Assembly: GCA_947424995.1 (NCBI GenBank)
Contig: CANDYO010000048.1
Span: forward strand, 1 to 13,763
Source of the DNA: Rickettsiales bacterium
GTDB lineage: Bacteria; Pseudomonadota; Alphaproteobacteria; Rickettsiales; CANDYO01
Length of the DNA stretch: 13,763 nucleotides
Reading direction: 5' to 3'
Each line of letters starts with the position of its first letter. Position 1 is the first letter of the stretch. The translations under genes and the position numbers were made by a program. Below, piece by piece: positions 1-6,138 of this stretch. The notes beneath the pieces are model-generated. The model was not told where the DNA came from and did no database searches. It was given only the letters and a program-made list of their open reading frames with translations.

Positions 1-6
1 TCAGCC

Positions 7-131
7 ATGGTATGGACCCCTATATTAAATTGAACAAAGCAAACCACGTGTTTGTTTTCTTGTGGTTCACTAGTATTATATAATACTATACAAAACCGTT
101 GATAAGTTTTTATCAAAGGCGTCCATACCAT
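7..131. repeat. Compound palindrome with 11-bp perfect ends
   Basis: ATGGTATGGAC at 7-17 is the exact reverse complement of GTCCATACCAT at 121-131. Inside lie AACCAC...GTGGTT arms, a perfect 18-bp palindrome TAGTATTATATAATACTA at 71-88, and a hairpin TTGATAA-GTTT-TTATCAA at 99-116. The whole 125 bp could fold into a branched stem-loop. It shares no obvious sequence with the other palindromic elements in the window, so it may be a second palindromic repeat family. It could also be a structured intergenic RNA or terminator region of a gene to the left. Confidence 0.55.
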
Positions 132-186
132 CATCCTTGTATGTGCTCATCTTTTCGGTTACAAGGTTAGCAATAAATAAGTTACG

Positions 187-305
187 CGTCATCCCTGGCA
201 AGCCGCGAAGCGGCGCGACCGGAGATCTCAGGAGTTTCGTTACTCATGAGATCCCCGATCTCGTAAAACCAGGCAAAGCCTAGTTTTACTTCGTCAGAGA
301 TGACG
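187..305. repeat. RPE-like palindromic element 1 (119 bp)
   Basis: It starts CGTCATCCCTGG and ends TCAGAGATGACG, so the ends are imperfect inverted repeats. The inside carries a GCCGC-GAA-GCGGC hairpin, the pair GGAGATCTC / GAGATCCCC, and a second hairpin at 265-287. It is much GC-richer than its surroundings. The left half matches the elements at 3951-4052 and 5801-5901. The right half matches the one at 3011-3127, with which it shares GATCCCCGATCTCG. It is probably a non-autonomous palindromic repeat of the Rickettsia palindromic element kind; the family assignment is inferred. Confidence 0.8.
265..287 (-). terminator. Candidate terminator of the three-gene membrane operon
   Basis: Read on the minus strand this is AAAACTAGGC-TTT-GCCTGGTTTT, a 10-bp stem with one G-U pair followed directly by U residues. 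On the plus strand the same pair would be a C-A mismatch, so the fold favours minus-strand transcripts. It lies about 110 nt past the stop codon of the last gene of the operon and is part of palindromic element 1, so a mobile repeat may be serving as the terminator. Confidence 0.35.
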
Positions 306-397
306 CCGAATCCGTAACCGAGTGAGTGAACTTTTACAATCCTTGCATGCTTTAAAGTCTTGGTTATAGCCTGTGCAATGGTATTTATAATAAATTA

Positions 398-1036
398 CTA
401 TAACTCATAGCCGTCTGCTCTACCCTTATTAATGACCTCTTTTCTCTTAGTTTCTAATCTATGCCTAGCGCTATGTTTTGTTATCTTAGCTTTAGGTGTA
501 TCTACTGATTTAGATCTTGGTTTTACGTTAACAACGTTATTTCCTTTCAGTTGCTTCTCTATATTTTGCTCTTCTGCTAATGCTTGTTGTCGTTGAAATT
601 TTTCGAACTCTGTTTGAGGAATGCCTGCGCTGCCAAACCATCCGCCGCTTAAGCCTCTGGCTGCATATCTACCTATGTCTGCCATCCCAAAATTTCTTCT
701 ATCTGTATGCATATTGGCGCAGCCTTCAATAAATGGAATGATTGGTATTGCATAGGATATCGCTGTAAAAAAAGAATTAGCTGCAAGAGATCTTGATTGT
801 TGGCTCAAGTTTTGCAAAGTTTCTTGCCCATAGCCTTTAGGGAGGATTAGTCCAGCTCCTAGTTCAGCAATTTTAGTAATCGCGCTGAATCCTAAGCTAA
901 GTGTAGTTAAAGTAGTTGCTCCAATGATAACATAAGGTGCAGCAATAGTAGATAGGACGCATTTATAAAAGCCTTCCCACCATGAGGCTGATTTCTCTTG
1001 TTCTTCTGCTTCTACTGCATTCATTGGTTTTACCAT
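398..1036 (-). CDS. Small membrane protein A of a tandem paralogous family
   Basis: 212-aa protein of unknown function, third gene of the minus-strand operon. A short acidic N-terminus is followed by a long hydrophobic stretch (residues about 25-66, enough for a two-helix hairpin), a polar linker, a second hydrophobic segment (84-105), then a motif FGMADIGRYAARGLSG (116-131). The rest (about 140-212) is hydrophilic and Lys/Arg-rich, with no visible fold. The hydrophobic layout and the motif recur in the two upstream genes, so the three are paralogs. No cleavable signal peptide is evident. The start at 1036 has only a weak AAAAAGAT ribosome site; the Met at residue 5 is an alternative with none. 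The pattern of hydrophobic hairpin plus charged tail is seen in host-membrane-inserted proteins of intracellular bacteria, but that role is only a guess. Confidence 0.75.
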   Translation of the reverse strand: MVKPMNAVEAEEQEKSASWWEGFYKCVLSTIAAPYVIIGATTLTTLSLGFSAITKIAELGAGLILPKGYGQETLQNLSQQSRSLAANSFFTAISYAIPIIPFIEGCANMHTDRRNFGMADIGRYAARGLSGGWFGSAGIPQTEFEKFQRQQALAEEQNIEKQLKGNNVVNVKPRSKSVDTPKAKITKHSARHRLETKRKEVINKGRADGYEL

Positions 1037-1096
1037 TATTATTTATCTTTTTTAAAATTTAGGTCTTTTGTAAGTGGCGTTACAACATATATTTTT

Positions 1097-2266
1097 TTAT
1101 CCCCTCTCGCTCAAAAGTTGAGCTGCTGAAGATTTTGAAATGGTTGATTTTTTATTTCCTCCTATAGCCATGCCGCCGCCTTGTTGTTTCTGCTTTGTTG
1201 TCGCGGTTTGAGGTGTAGATGCTGCTACTAATGGCTCAGATCCCATTTGCAGTGTTCCTTTTGGCTTTGCTATAGTTATTGCTTTTTCTGCCTGTTCTGC
1301 CTTAACAACACTACTAGTTTCCACTCCTGTTGCTGGATTATGTAATGTTTGTTTACCTGTTGCTATAGTAACCATTTCAAAGCCTTCGCCGGTTTTTGCT
1401 GGAATGGGTGGGAGTACACAAGTAGCTAATTTTCCTGGAGCAATTTCAGTAGGTTTACCATCCGCGCCTATAGTATAGGTGACTTGATATTCTGGCTTAC
1501 CTTTATTAGCTGGGTTAGGATCATCGTAAACAATAGTTGTGATTTTAGTTTTAGGGTCAGTCTCTTGGTGAGCTACGGTGAATTTTTTTGCTTCTGGTAC
1601 TTTTTCTAAACTTTTAGTATATGCTTTTTGTGCTTCAGTATAATTAGGAGCTTTTTTCATTTCATCTATAGCAATATCAAGTGCTGGAGGAGATTGTTCT
1701 TTTTTAGTCGAGGTGCTTTGTATTGAAGCCTGGTTTCTTCCAGCCGATGTACTTTGTCCAGAAGGTTGAGATTGTGAGCGTTGCTGCATTTCAACGCCTT
1801 GTTGTTGTTTCCGTTTTTCCTCTTCTGCTAAAGTTTGTGCGGATTGTTCTTCTCGCATTTTTTGTACGTCAGTTTGAGCGGTTATACCACTTATTTTCCT
1901 GGCTGCCCATCTGGCCATAGGCATGACTCCTACGTCTCGGCTACCTCCAAAATAATTATATGGAGCTTCGAGAAGAAAAAGTGGTGCTAAAGCTCCTGCA
2001 ATTACAGCTTTAGTTCCCCAGGAGCTTAATTTTTGACTAGATTCTTTACAAAATTTACCATATTTTTCAGGAAGGATTTTTTCACCTATTTTAGCTGCGA
2101 AAGCGCCGGTTAATGCAATTACACCAAATCCAGCGGTTACAAGAGATGCTCCACCATAGGTAAGCACATTAGCTACAATAAAGCCAGTTTTCCACTTGCC
2201 TTCATTCTCTGCTGCTTTTTTTTCTCTTTGTTGGAATTCTGCCTCGCTTATTATCGGTACTACCAT
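1097..2266 (-). CDS. Membrane protein B with long disordered tail, paralog of its neighbours
   Basis: 389-aa protein of unknown function. After a charged N-terminus there is a hydrophobic stretch (about 28-60), the polar link KILPEKYGKF, a second hydrophobic segment (84-100) and the motif VGVMPMARWAARKISG (112-127). This matches the layout of protein A, where KILPEKYG corresponds to LILPKGYG. Unlike its paralogs it carries a long soluble tail: a Gln/Ser/Glu low-complexity stretch (about 135-190), then a Lys/Thr/Pro-rich region to residue 389 that includes a possible small beta region (about 225-300). The start at 2266 is supported by AAGGAAT at 2274-2280, seven bases upstream. It begins 21 nt after the stop of gene C and is followed by gene A after 60 nt, so the three are probably co-transcribed. 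A surface or secreted role is inferred only from composition. Confidence 0.78.
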   Translation of the reverse strand: MVVPIISEAEFQQREKKAAENEGKWKTGFIVANVLTYGGASLVTAGFGVIALTGAFAAKIGEKILPEKYGKFCKESSQKLSSWGTKAVIAGALAPLFLLEAPYNYFGGSRDVGVMPMARWAARKISGITAQTDVQKMREEQSAQTLAEEEKRKQQQGVEMQQRSQSQPSGQSTSAGRNQASIQSTSTKKEQSPPALDIAIDEMKKAPNYTEAQKAYTKSLEKVPEAKKFTVAHQETDPKTKITTIVYDDPNPANKGKPEYQVTYTIGADGKPTEIAPGKLATCVLPPIPAKTGEGFEMVTIATGKQTLHNPATGVETSSVVKAEQAEKAITIAKPKGTLQMGSEPLVAASTPQTATTKQKQQGGGMAIGGNKKSTISKSSAAQLLSERG

Positions 2267-2273
2267 TTGCTAC

Positions 2274-2280
2274 ATTCCTT
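2274..2280 (-). promoter_or_regulatory. Ribosome binding site of gene B
   Basis: AAGGAAT on the minus strand ends seven bases before the ATG at 2266. It fixes the start and lies in the 21-nt gap after the preceding gene. Confidence 0.6.
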
Positions 2281-2287
2281 TTAATAA

Positions 2288-2914
2288 TTAATGTCTTTCT
2301 TTACTAGTAAATGTTATAGCATCAGTTACCCGCTCTACCATTGACTTTCTTTTAGTAGGGCTTTCTTTAACTTTTTTATCAACTGATACTACGACTTCTT
2401 TTTCTATTTTTGGAGATGCTACTTCTTTTTTAACTGGAGCCTCTACAACAATGACAGCTTCTTGTTCTACAGTTTTGCTTTTGCCTTGAATTGCTTTACC
2501 TATTTCTTTGGAAACCCAATCGGCTGATGGAATTATTCCCATACTATCTTTGCCGGTTAGGATATTACCAGCTCCTTCAACCATTAAAGTGAAACCTACA
2601 TACAATGGATAGTGAATGGCTACTCCTGCTATAATTAATTTAGCACCATATTCTCCTAAATATTTACTAGCTTGATTAGCAAAGCTTTTAGTAAAACTAC
2701 CTTCTTTATTGGCGTTATCAATTGCTTTGGTTGCAAATGATGTGCCGATTAAAACTCCACCGGCTATAAAAGCTGCCATAGAGGCTGTAGTAGTGAGAGC
2801 AGAATAAATAAACATAAAGGGAGTTACAAGAATTGAGACGGCAGCGCCACCTAGCATTTTATATGCACCTTTAGTTTGAACAGCGGCAGCTTTTTCTTCT
2901 TCAGTCATTGTCAT
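2288..2914 (-). CDS. Small membrane protein C, first gene of the paralogous trio
   Basis: 208-aa protein of unknown function. Residues 22-63 are one long hydrophobic, Ala/Gly/Ser/Thr-rich run that could form a helical hairpin. A polar segment follows (65-90), then a second hydrophobic segment (92-112), then MGIIPSADWVSKEIGKAIQG (125-144). That last stretch aligns with the W/Y-A-A-R/K-x-(I/L)-(S/G)-G motif of genes A and B. The tail (145-208) alternates Val/Glu/Lys-rich strands and is highly charged. The start at 2914 has a clean AGGAGT site (2922-2927) seven bases away, better than the Met at residue 3. It leads the operon C-B-A, and its promoter should lie in 2928-3010, before palindromic element 2. 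No database family is recognised. Confidence 0.77.
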   Translation of the reverse strand: MTMTEEEKAAAVQTKGAYKMLGGAAVSILVTPFMFIYSALTTTASMAAFIAGGVLIGTSFATKAIDNANKEGSFTKSFANQASKYLGEYGAKLIIAGVAIHYPLYVGFTLMVEGAGNILTGKDSMGIIPSADWVSKEIGKAIQGKSKTVEQEAVIVVEAPVKKEVASPKIEKEVVVSVDKKVKESPTKRKSMVERVTDAITFTSKERH

Positions 2915-2921
2915 TAAAATT

Positions 2922-2927
2922 ACTCCT
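2922..2927 (-). promoter_or_regulatory. Ribosome binding site of gene C
   Basis: AGGAGT on the minus strand, seven bases before the ATG at 2914. It is the strongest Shine-Dalgarno match in the window and decides the start of this gene. Confidence 0.65.
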
Positions 2928-3010
2928 ATATAATTAATCTCGACTTGAATAAATAATAAAGCGAAAGAATTAAGAAATGATTAATGTGGAGAGTTATTGT
3001 GCATTTACTG

Positions 3011-3127
3011 TGTCATCCATGATGAAGACATAAGCTTTTAATCGGGGATATCAGGAGTTTATTATCTCACAAGATCCCCGATCTCGCAAACTAAGCTTTG
3101 CTTAGTTTTTGCTCGTCAGGGATGACG
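3011..3127. repeat. RPE-like palindromic element 2 (117 bp)
   Basis: It begins TGTCATCCATGATGAAG and ends CGTCAGGGATGACG, giving inverted ends. It shares ATCAGGAGTTT, AAGATCCCCGATCTCG and the position of a right-arm hairpin with element 1. The left-arm hairpin of element 1 is replaced by an unrelated AT-rich stretch. It sits between the addB stop codon (14 nt away) and the promoter region of the membrane operon, in a gap otherwise free of genes. Confidence 0.78.
3088..3110. terminator. Terminator-like hairpin downstream of addB
   Basis: AAACTAAGC-TTT-GCTTAGTTT is a perfect 9-bp stem with a 3-nt loop, followed on the plus strand by a T-run (106-110) and on the minus strand by three U residues. 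It lies 34 nt past the addB stop and could end addB transcripts before the operon that begins at 2914. It belongs to palindromic element 2, so it may be structural rather than regulatory. Confidence 0.4.
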
Positions 3128-3141
3128 CTAAATCCTCAATA

Positions 3142-6138
3142 TCACTTACCAAACATTCTTGCTAAATGCGCATATTCACAATAGCCTAGAGTTTTTTTCT
3201 TAGTATAATAATAAGGGGTTTGAGGATCTTGATATTCCATCACTAAATCATTGAGATATTGCTGTGTTTGCTCAATAATAGATCTTTCGTTGACATCAAT
3301 TTCTAGAATTTCAACTGGGTCTTCACCGCCAGATAATTGAATATAAGTGAGTTTATTTAGTTTAGCAGGAGTTTTTTGGCAATAAAAACCTCCATTTAAA
3401 CCAATCAATCCCTCTAATAATAATTGTAAGCTTTGACCGTCATAAATGGATTTAGCGCTGCTTAGGCGTCCGGTTTTATAGTCAATTATATTGATTGAGT
3501 TAGCGGGTATTACTTCTATTCGATCGGCCCTAGCAGTTAAAGTAAAATTATCAGTTATTTTTAAGCTGCCAGAGTTTTCCAAATAAACCTTATTAACCGG
3601 TTCCTCATTTGTGACGAACCATTCAGCTATACGAGTGAATCTTGGCCAATAGATTAACTTAAGCTGAGGATAATTGAGGTTTAAGCCATTGAGAGCTTGA
3701 GTGCCAGCTTCAAGAAAACCATCATAAGTATGATTAGAACTATGCTCATAAATTTCTATAGCTTTATGGACGAAAATACCGAAATCTAAGGCGGATAGTT
3801 TTTTGATTAGGTTAGGTAGTTTTTTTAGTTTTAGAATTAAATCGACATAGATGTGGTAAGGGTTGAAAACTAGCTTCTCAACTTGAGTTACAGAAAGTTG
3901 AGTAGGGCGATATTGGATTGCTGGAGTCGGTGCTGGATTAGCACTTAGCGCGTCATTTTGAGCGAGGACAGAGTTCGAGACCTTAGGATCTTGTGAGGAA
4001 AAAACTTCTGAGATCCCTGGTCGCGCTTCTTCGCGGCTTGCCAGAGATGACGCAGGAGGTGTTATTATAGTATTATTATTCAATATCAGAATATTGATAT
4101 TTTTGGCTAAAGTTAAAATGCGCAACAACCAGCGTGAGGGGATGGTTATCACTCCATCTATTTTCTCAGACCTAGTTAAGAGAACTTTCTTTCCGCTGGC
4201 AAAACATTGAAAATCGTAAGCTTCCTCACCTATGAATTGCTCAAGATTGGGCAGACCAATCTTATTGAGCAAGTTATTATTAAAGCATGGATCAATAGTC
4301 GGTTTAGCTGGCCATATACCTTCATTAAGCCCTGCTAAAATCACTAATTCAGCTGTATGTAAGCGAGCATCAATTGGTTTAGCTAAAGTAATTGAACTAG
4401 ATGCTTGTTGATCTTTACGATAGTAAGCTGATTTCAGTAAATGAGTAAAGAGAGGTTGATAATCTTGAGGAGATAGATCACCTAAAAATTCAGCATGTTG
4501 ATCAACTTGCTTTAGATAAAGCTGCAGCTCTTCTCCAGAAGTGTTTTGCCAGATAGAGTCTGGGGCAATATTTGCAGCAAAACTAAGATGAGTTTCAAGA
4601 AGGTTTTTAAAGCTCACTTGAGGATATAAAAATAATTGCTTAAATGTTTGAACAGCTAAGTGTAGTTGGTTTAAAGTTTCTGTCAGACTCATGATGAGAT
4701 CCTCGGTCTGCTCTGCGCTTTCAGCGCAGCTTACCAGGGATGACGAAGTGGTGTTTAAGCTTAAGCTTCCAACGCAGCTTACCGAGGAGGATGCAATTGG
4801 ATGTGCATCAAAAATATTGTTACTGCGAAAATTTTTATTACGGACTATAAGTTCAAGCTCTGCAATAGTCTCTGGATCTATAGCAGCGAATGGATGTTTA
4901 AGCAGCGCCAATCCTGAAAGCAAAGAGAAATCTTCGTTAATGAAATTAAGACAAAGCTCTAGCCAGATAGCAGTTTCGCTTTGAATAAGCGGATGGTCCC
5001 TAATGATGTTAGCATCGATTTTAGCTTTGCTCAAGTGGAGCATTATTTTTACCATTAAAGCATCATCACTAGTAATGATCATTATAGTTTGATGGGGGGC
5101 CTTTTGAATATATTCTATAATTGCTTTTGCTTCCGTGTGCTGATCTTGGCAACTTAAATAACTGAGGTTGCTACTATCTAGTGCAGACAATTGATACCAA
5201 TTATTACAGGACCCCGCTGGCTTCATCGCCTCAGAAAGAAATACGGAGCCAAAATTATTTTCTTTATACCAATTGAGAACTTTATTTCGATTTACTTCTA
5301 ACTTAGATAAAATTTGTTTAAAGTTATACTGGGGATGAGTGAGGTTTACATGAGTCCAATCAAGATTATTTAAATGCTGATCTAATCCATAAAAAACAAT
5401 ATGAGCATTTTGCTTAAGCATTAAATTAAGAATACTAGGTATATTGCTAGAAATTCCAGCGATAACTAGAGTTTGATTCGCTAAATTGTTAGCAAAAGAT
5501 TCAAGCAGATTATTATTATATTCTGCTTTAGTAACGCTTGGATCAGTCTGCCAGATTCTAATAAATGCTTTTAGTAAGCTTAGCAGCTCTTGCTGATGAA
5601 GAGTTAAGTCTTCGTCGATAATTTGAATAGCTTGGTTAAGATCAATTTGATAAAGGTTGGCATTATGAAGAAAATTGGCAAAATATTCGGCAAGCTCAGC
5701 AACTGCTATTAGATTATTAAAATTGATGAGTTTTAGGTTCAAAATTATTTGGCTAATCTTAGCAACTAGGGCCATTCTATCCAATGGAAGACCTAGCTCA
5801 TCATCCCTGATGAAAGCGCCGAGAGGCGCTGGTAGAAAAGGGGATCTTATGAAGACTTCTGAGATCCCCGGTTGCGCCGCTTCACGGCTTGCCAGGGATG
5901 ACTCGAGAAATGGTTTCGCTAAGTTACCTATGTCGTTGATAGGATAAATTTTTGGTACTTGTGTACCATTCTGAAGAAAAATTTGACGCAAACTATCACA
6001 AGCATGTTTAGTTGGAAGTAATATTATAACATCTTTAAGGTTGCAAGTTGCAGTAAATCTATCTATGATCCCTTTGGTTAATTGCTGAAAGAAATTTTGA
6101 TCAGCGAGAATATTATATATTTTAGGGGCTTGTAACAT
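3142..6138 (-). CDS. addB: AddB, helicase-nuclease subunit for double-strand break repair, with three in-frame palindromic inserts
   Basis: 998-aa AddB, partner of AddA in the cytoplasmic AddAB complex that resects broken DNA ends for RecA recombination. The N-terminal IILLPTKHACDSLRQIFL (residues 38-55) matches the LLPTRRA-type motif of alphaproteobacterial AddB. LAGLNEGIWP (601-610) is the conserved late helicase-like motif. RPTQLSVTQVEKL.FNPYHIY (744-764) opens the C-terminal PD-(D/E)xK nuclease, which has H791 (FVHKAIE), D872 (ADRIE), D886-x-K888 (IDYKTG) and Q905. The end, YAHLARMFGK, resembles the usual alphaproteobacterial tail. I chose the ATG at 6138; an upstream GTG at 6180 would add 14 residues unlike the family N-terminus. 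Residues about 80-113, 465-482 and 696-730 are encoded by palindromic elements and look like surface insertions. AddA is not in the window. The nuclease residues are intact, so the protein is probably functional. Confidence 0.92.
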   Translation of the reverse strand: MLQAPKIYNILADQNFFQQLTKGIIDRFTATCNLKDVIILLPTKHACDSLRQIFLQNGTQVPKIYPINDIGNLAKPFLESSLASREAAQPGISEVFIRSPFLPAPLGAFIRDDELGLPLDRMALVAKISQIILNLKLINFNNLIAVAELAEYFANFLHNANLYQIDLNQAIQIIDEDLTLHQQELLSLLKAFIRIWQTDPSVTKAEYNNNLLESFANNLANQTLVIAGISSNIPSILNLMLKQNAHIVFYGLDQHLNNLDWTHVNLTHPQYNFKQILSKLEVNRNKVLNWYKENNFGSVFLSEAMKPAGSCNNWYQLSALDSSNLSYLSCQDQHTEAKAIIEYIQKAPHQTIMIITSDDALMVKIMLHLSKAKIDANIIRDHPLIQSETAIWLELCLNFINEDFSLLSGLALLKHPFAAIDPETIAELELIVRNKNFRSNNIFDAHPIASSSVSCVGSLSLNTTSSSLVSCAESAEQTEDLIMSLTETLNQLHLAVQTFKQLFLYPQVSFKNLLETHLSFAANIAPDSIWQNTSGEELQLYLKQVDQHAEFLGDLSPQDYQPLFTHLLKSAYYRKDQQASSSITLAKPIDARLHTAELVILAGLNEGIWPAKPTIDPCFNNNLLNKIGLPNLEQFIGEEAYDFQCFASGKKVLLTRSEKIDGVITIPSRWLLRILTLAKNINILILNNNTIITPPASSLASREEARPGISEVFSSQDPKVSNSVLAQNDALSANPAPTPAIQYRPTQLSVTQVEKLVFNPYHIYVDLILKLKKLPNLIKKLSALDFGIFVHKAIEIYEHSSNHTYDGFLEAGTQALNGLNLNYPQLKLIYWPRFTRIAEWFVTNEEPVNKVYLENSGSLKITDNFTLTARADRIEVIPANSINIIDYKTGRLSSAKSIYDGQSLQLLLEGLIGLNGGFYCQKTPAKLNKLTYIQLSGGEDPVEILEIDVNERSIIEQTQQYLNDLVMEYQDPQTPYYYTKKKTLGYCEYAHLARMFGK
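3951..4052. repeat. RPE-like palindromic element 3, inside addB
   Basis: On the minus strand it reads CGTCATCTCTGGCAAGCCGCG and so on, closing with AAAATGACG. Length is 102 bp, a multiple of three. It encodes about 35 AddB residues, beginning SSLASREEARPGISEVF, in the linker between the helicase-like half and the nuclease domain. It shares GACC-TAGGATCTYGT-type sequence in its distal half with the element at 11280-11388 and its proximal half with element 5. Confidence 0.82.
4693..4745. repeat. Partial RPE-like element 4, inside addB
   Basis: A half element. Its minus strand reads TCATCCCTGGTAAGCTGCGC, continues through the hairpin CTGCGC-TGAAA-GCGCAG and ends at GAGGATCTCATC. The distal half expected from the other copies is missing. 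A degenerate second copy of its start (CGCAGCTTACCGAGGAGGATG, plus strand, near 4773-4793) lies next to it. Together they add a Ser-rich stretch of about 30 residues to AddB, including SSLVSCAESAEQTEDLI, read in the same frame as elements 3 and 5. Confidence 0.7.
5801..5901. repeat. RPE-like palindromic element 5, inside addB
   Basis: A 101-bp element with perfect ends, TCATCCCTG (5801-5809) and CAGGGATGA (5893-5901). The arms contain the pair GGGGATCTT / GAGATCCCC and a right-arm hairpin AGCGCC-TCTC-GGCGCT (minus strand). It encodes AddB residues about 80-113, beginning SSLASREAAQPGISEVF, and reading stays in frame. It falls just after the first conserved N-terminal block of AddB, where an insertion could sit on the protein surface. 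Confidence 0.85.
6124..6128 (+). promoter_or_regulatory. Ribosome binding site of znuA
   Basis: AGGGG lies eight bases before the znuA ATG at 6137. It is inside the first codons of addB on the other strand. Any znuA promoter must therefore also lie within addB coding sequence; no convincing -35/-10 pair could be singled out. Confidence 0.55.

Larger units (their letters stand above)
1..397. other. Gene-free left region
   Basis: I see no plausible coding frame in these 397 bases. They hold two inverted-repeat structures, listed separately: a compound palindrome at 7-131 and an RPE-like element at 187-305. The second is itself framed by an 8-bp inverted repeat, TCGGTTAC (155-162) and GTAACCGA (314-321). 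An imperfect direct repeat, ATCCTTGTATG (132-142) and ATCCTTGCATG (339-349), also brackets it. This nesting suggests that the element landed inside an older palindromic structure. No tRNA-like fold was recognised. Confidence 0.6.

Noticed and set aside
1723..1920. Plus-strand open frame of 65 codons
   Set aside because: Lies wholly opposite the Q/S-rich part of membrane protein B; no ribosome site or protein-like features.
4691..4984. Plus-strand open frame of 97 codons
   Set aside because: Antisense to addB; its start is the complement of palindromic element 4 and it has no domain.
5675..5947. Plus-strand open frame of 90 codons
   Set aside because: Antisense to addB; part of it is simply the reverse strand of palindromic element 5.
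6060..6136. TTGATC (6097) with a TATATT-like box as a znuA promoter
   Set aside because: Spacing of about 13 bases is too short, and AT-rich sequence gives many such matches by chance.
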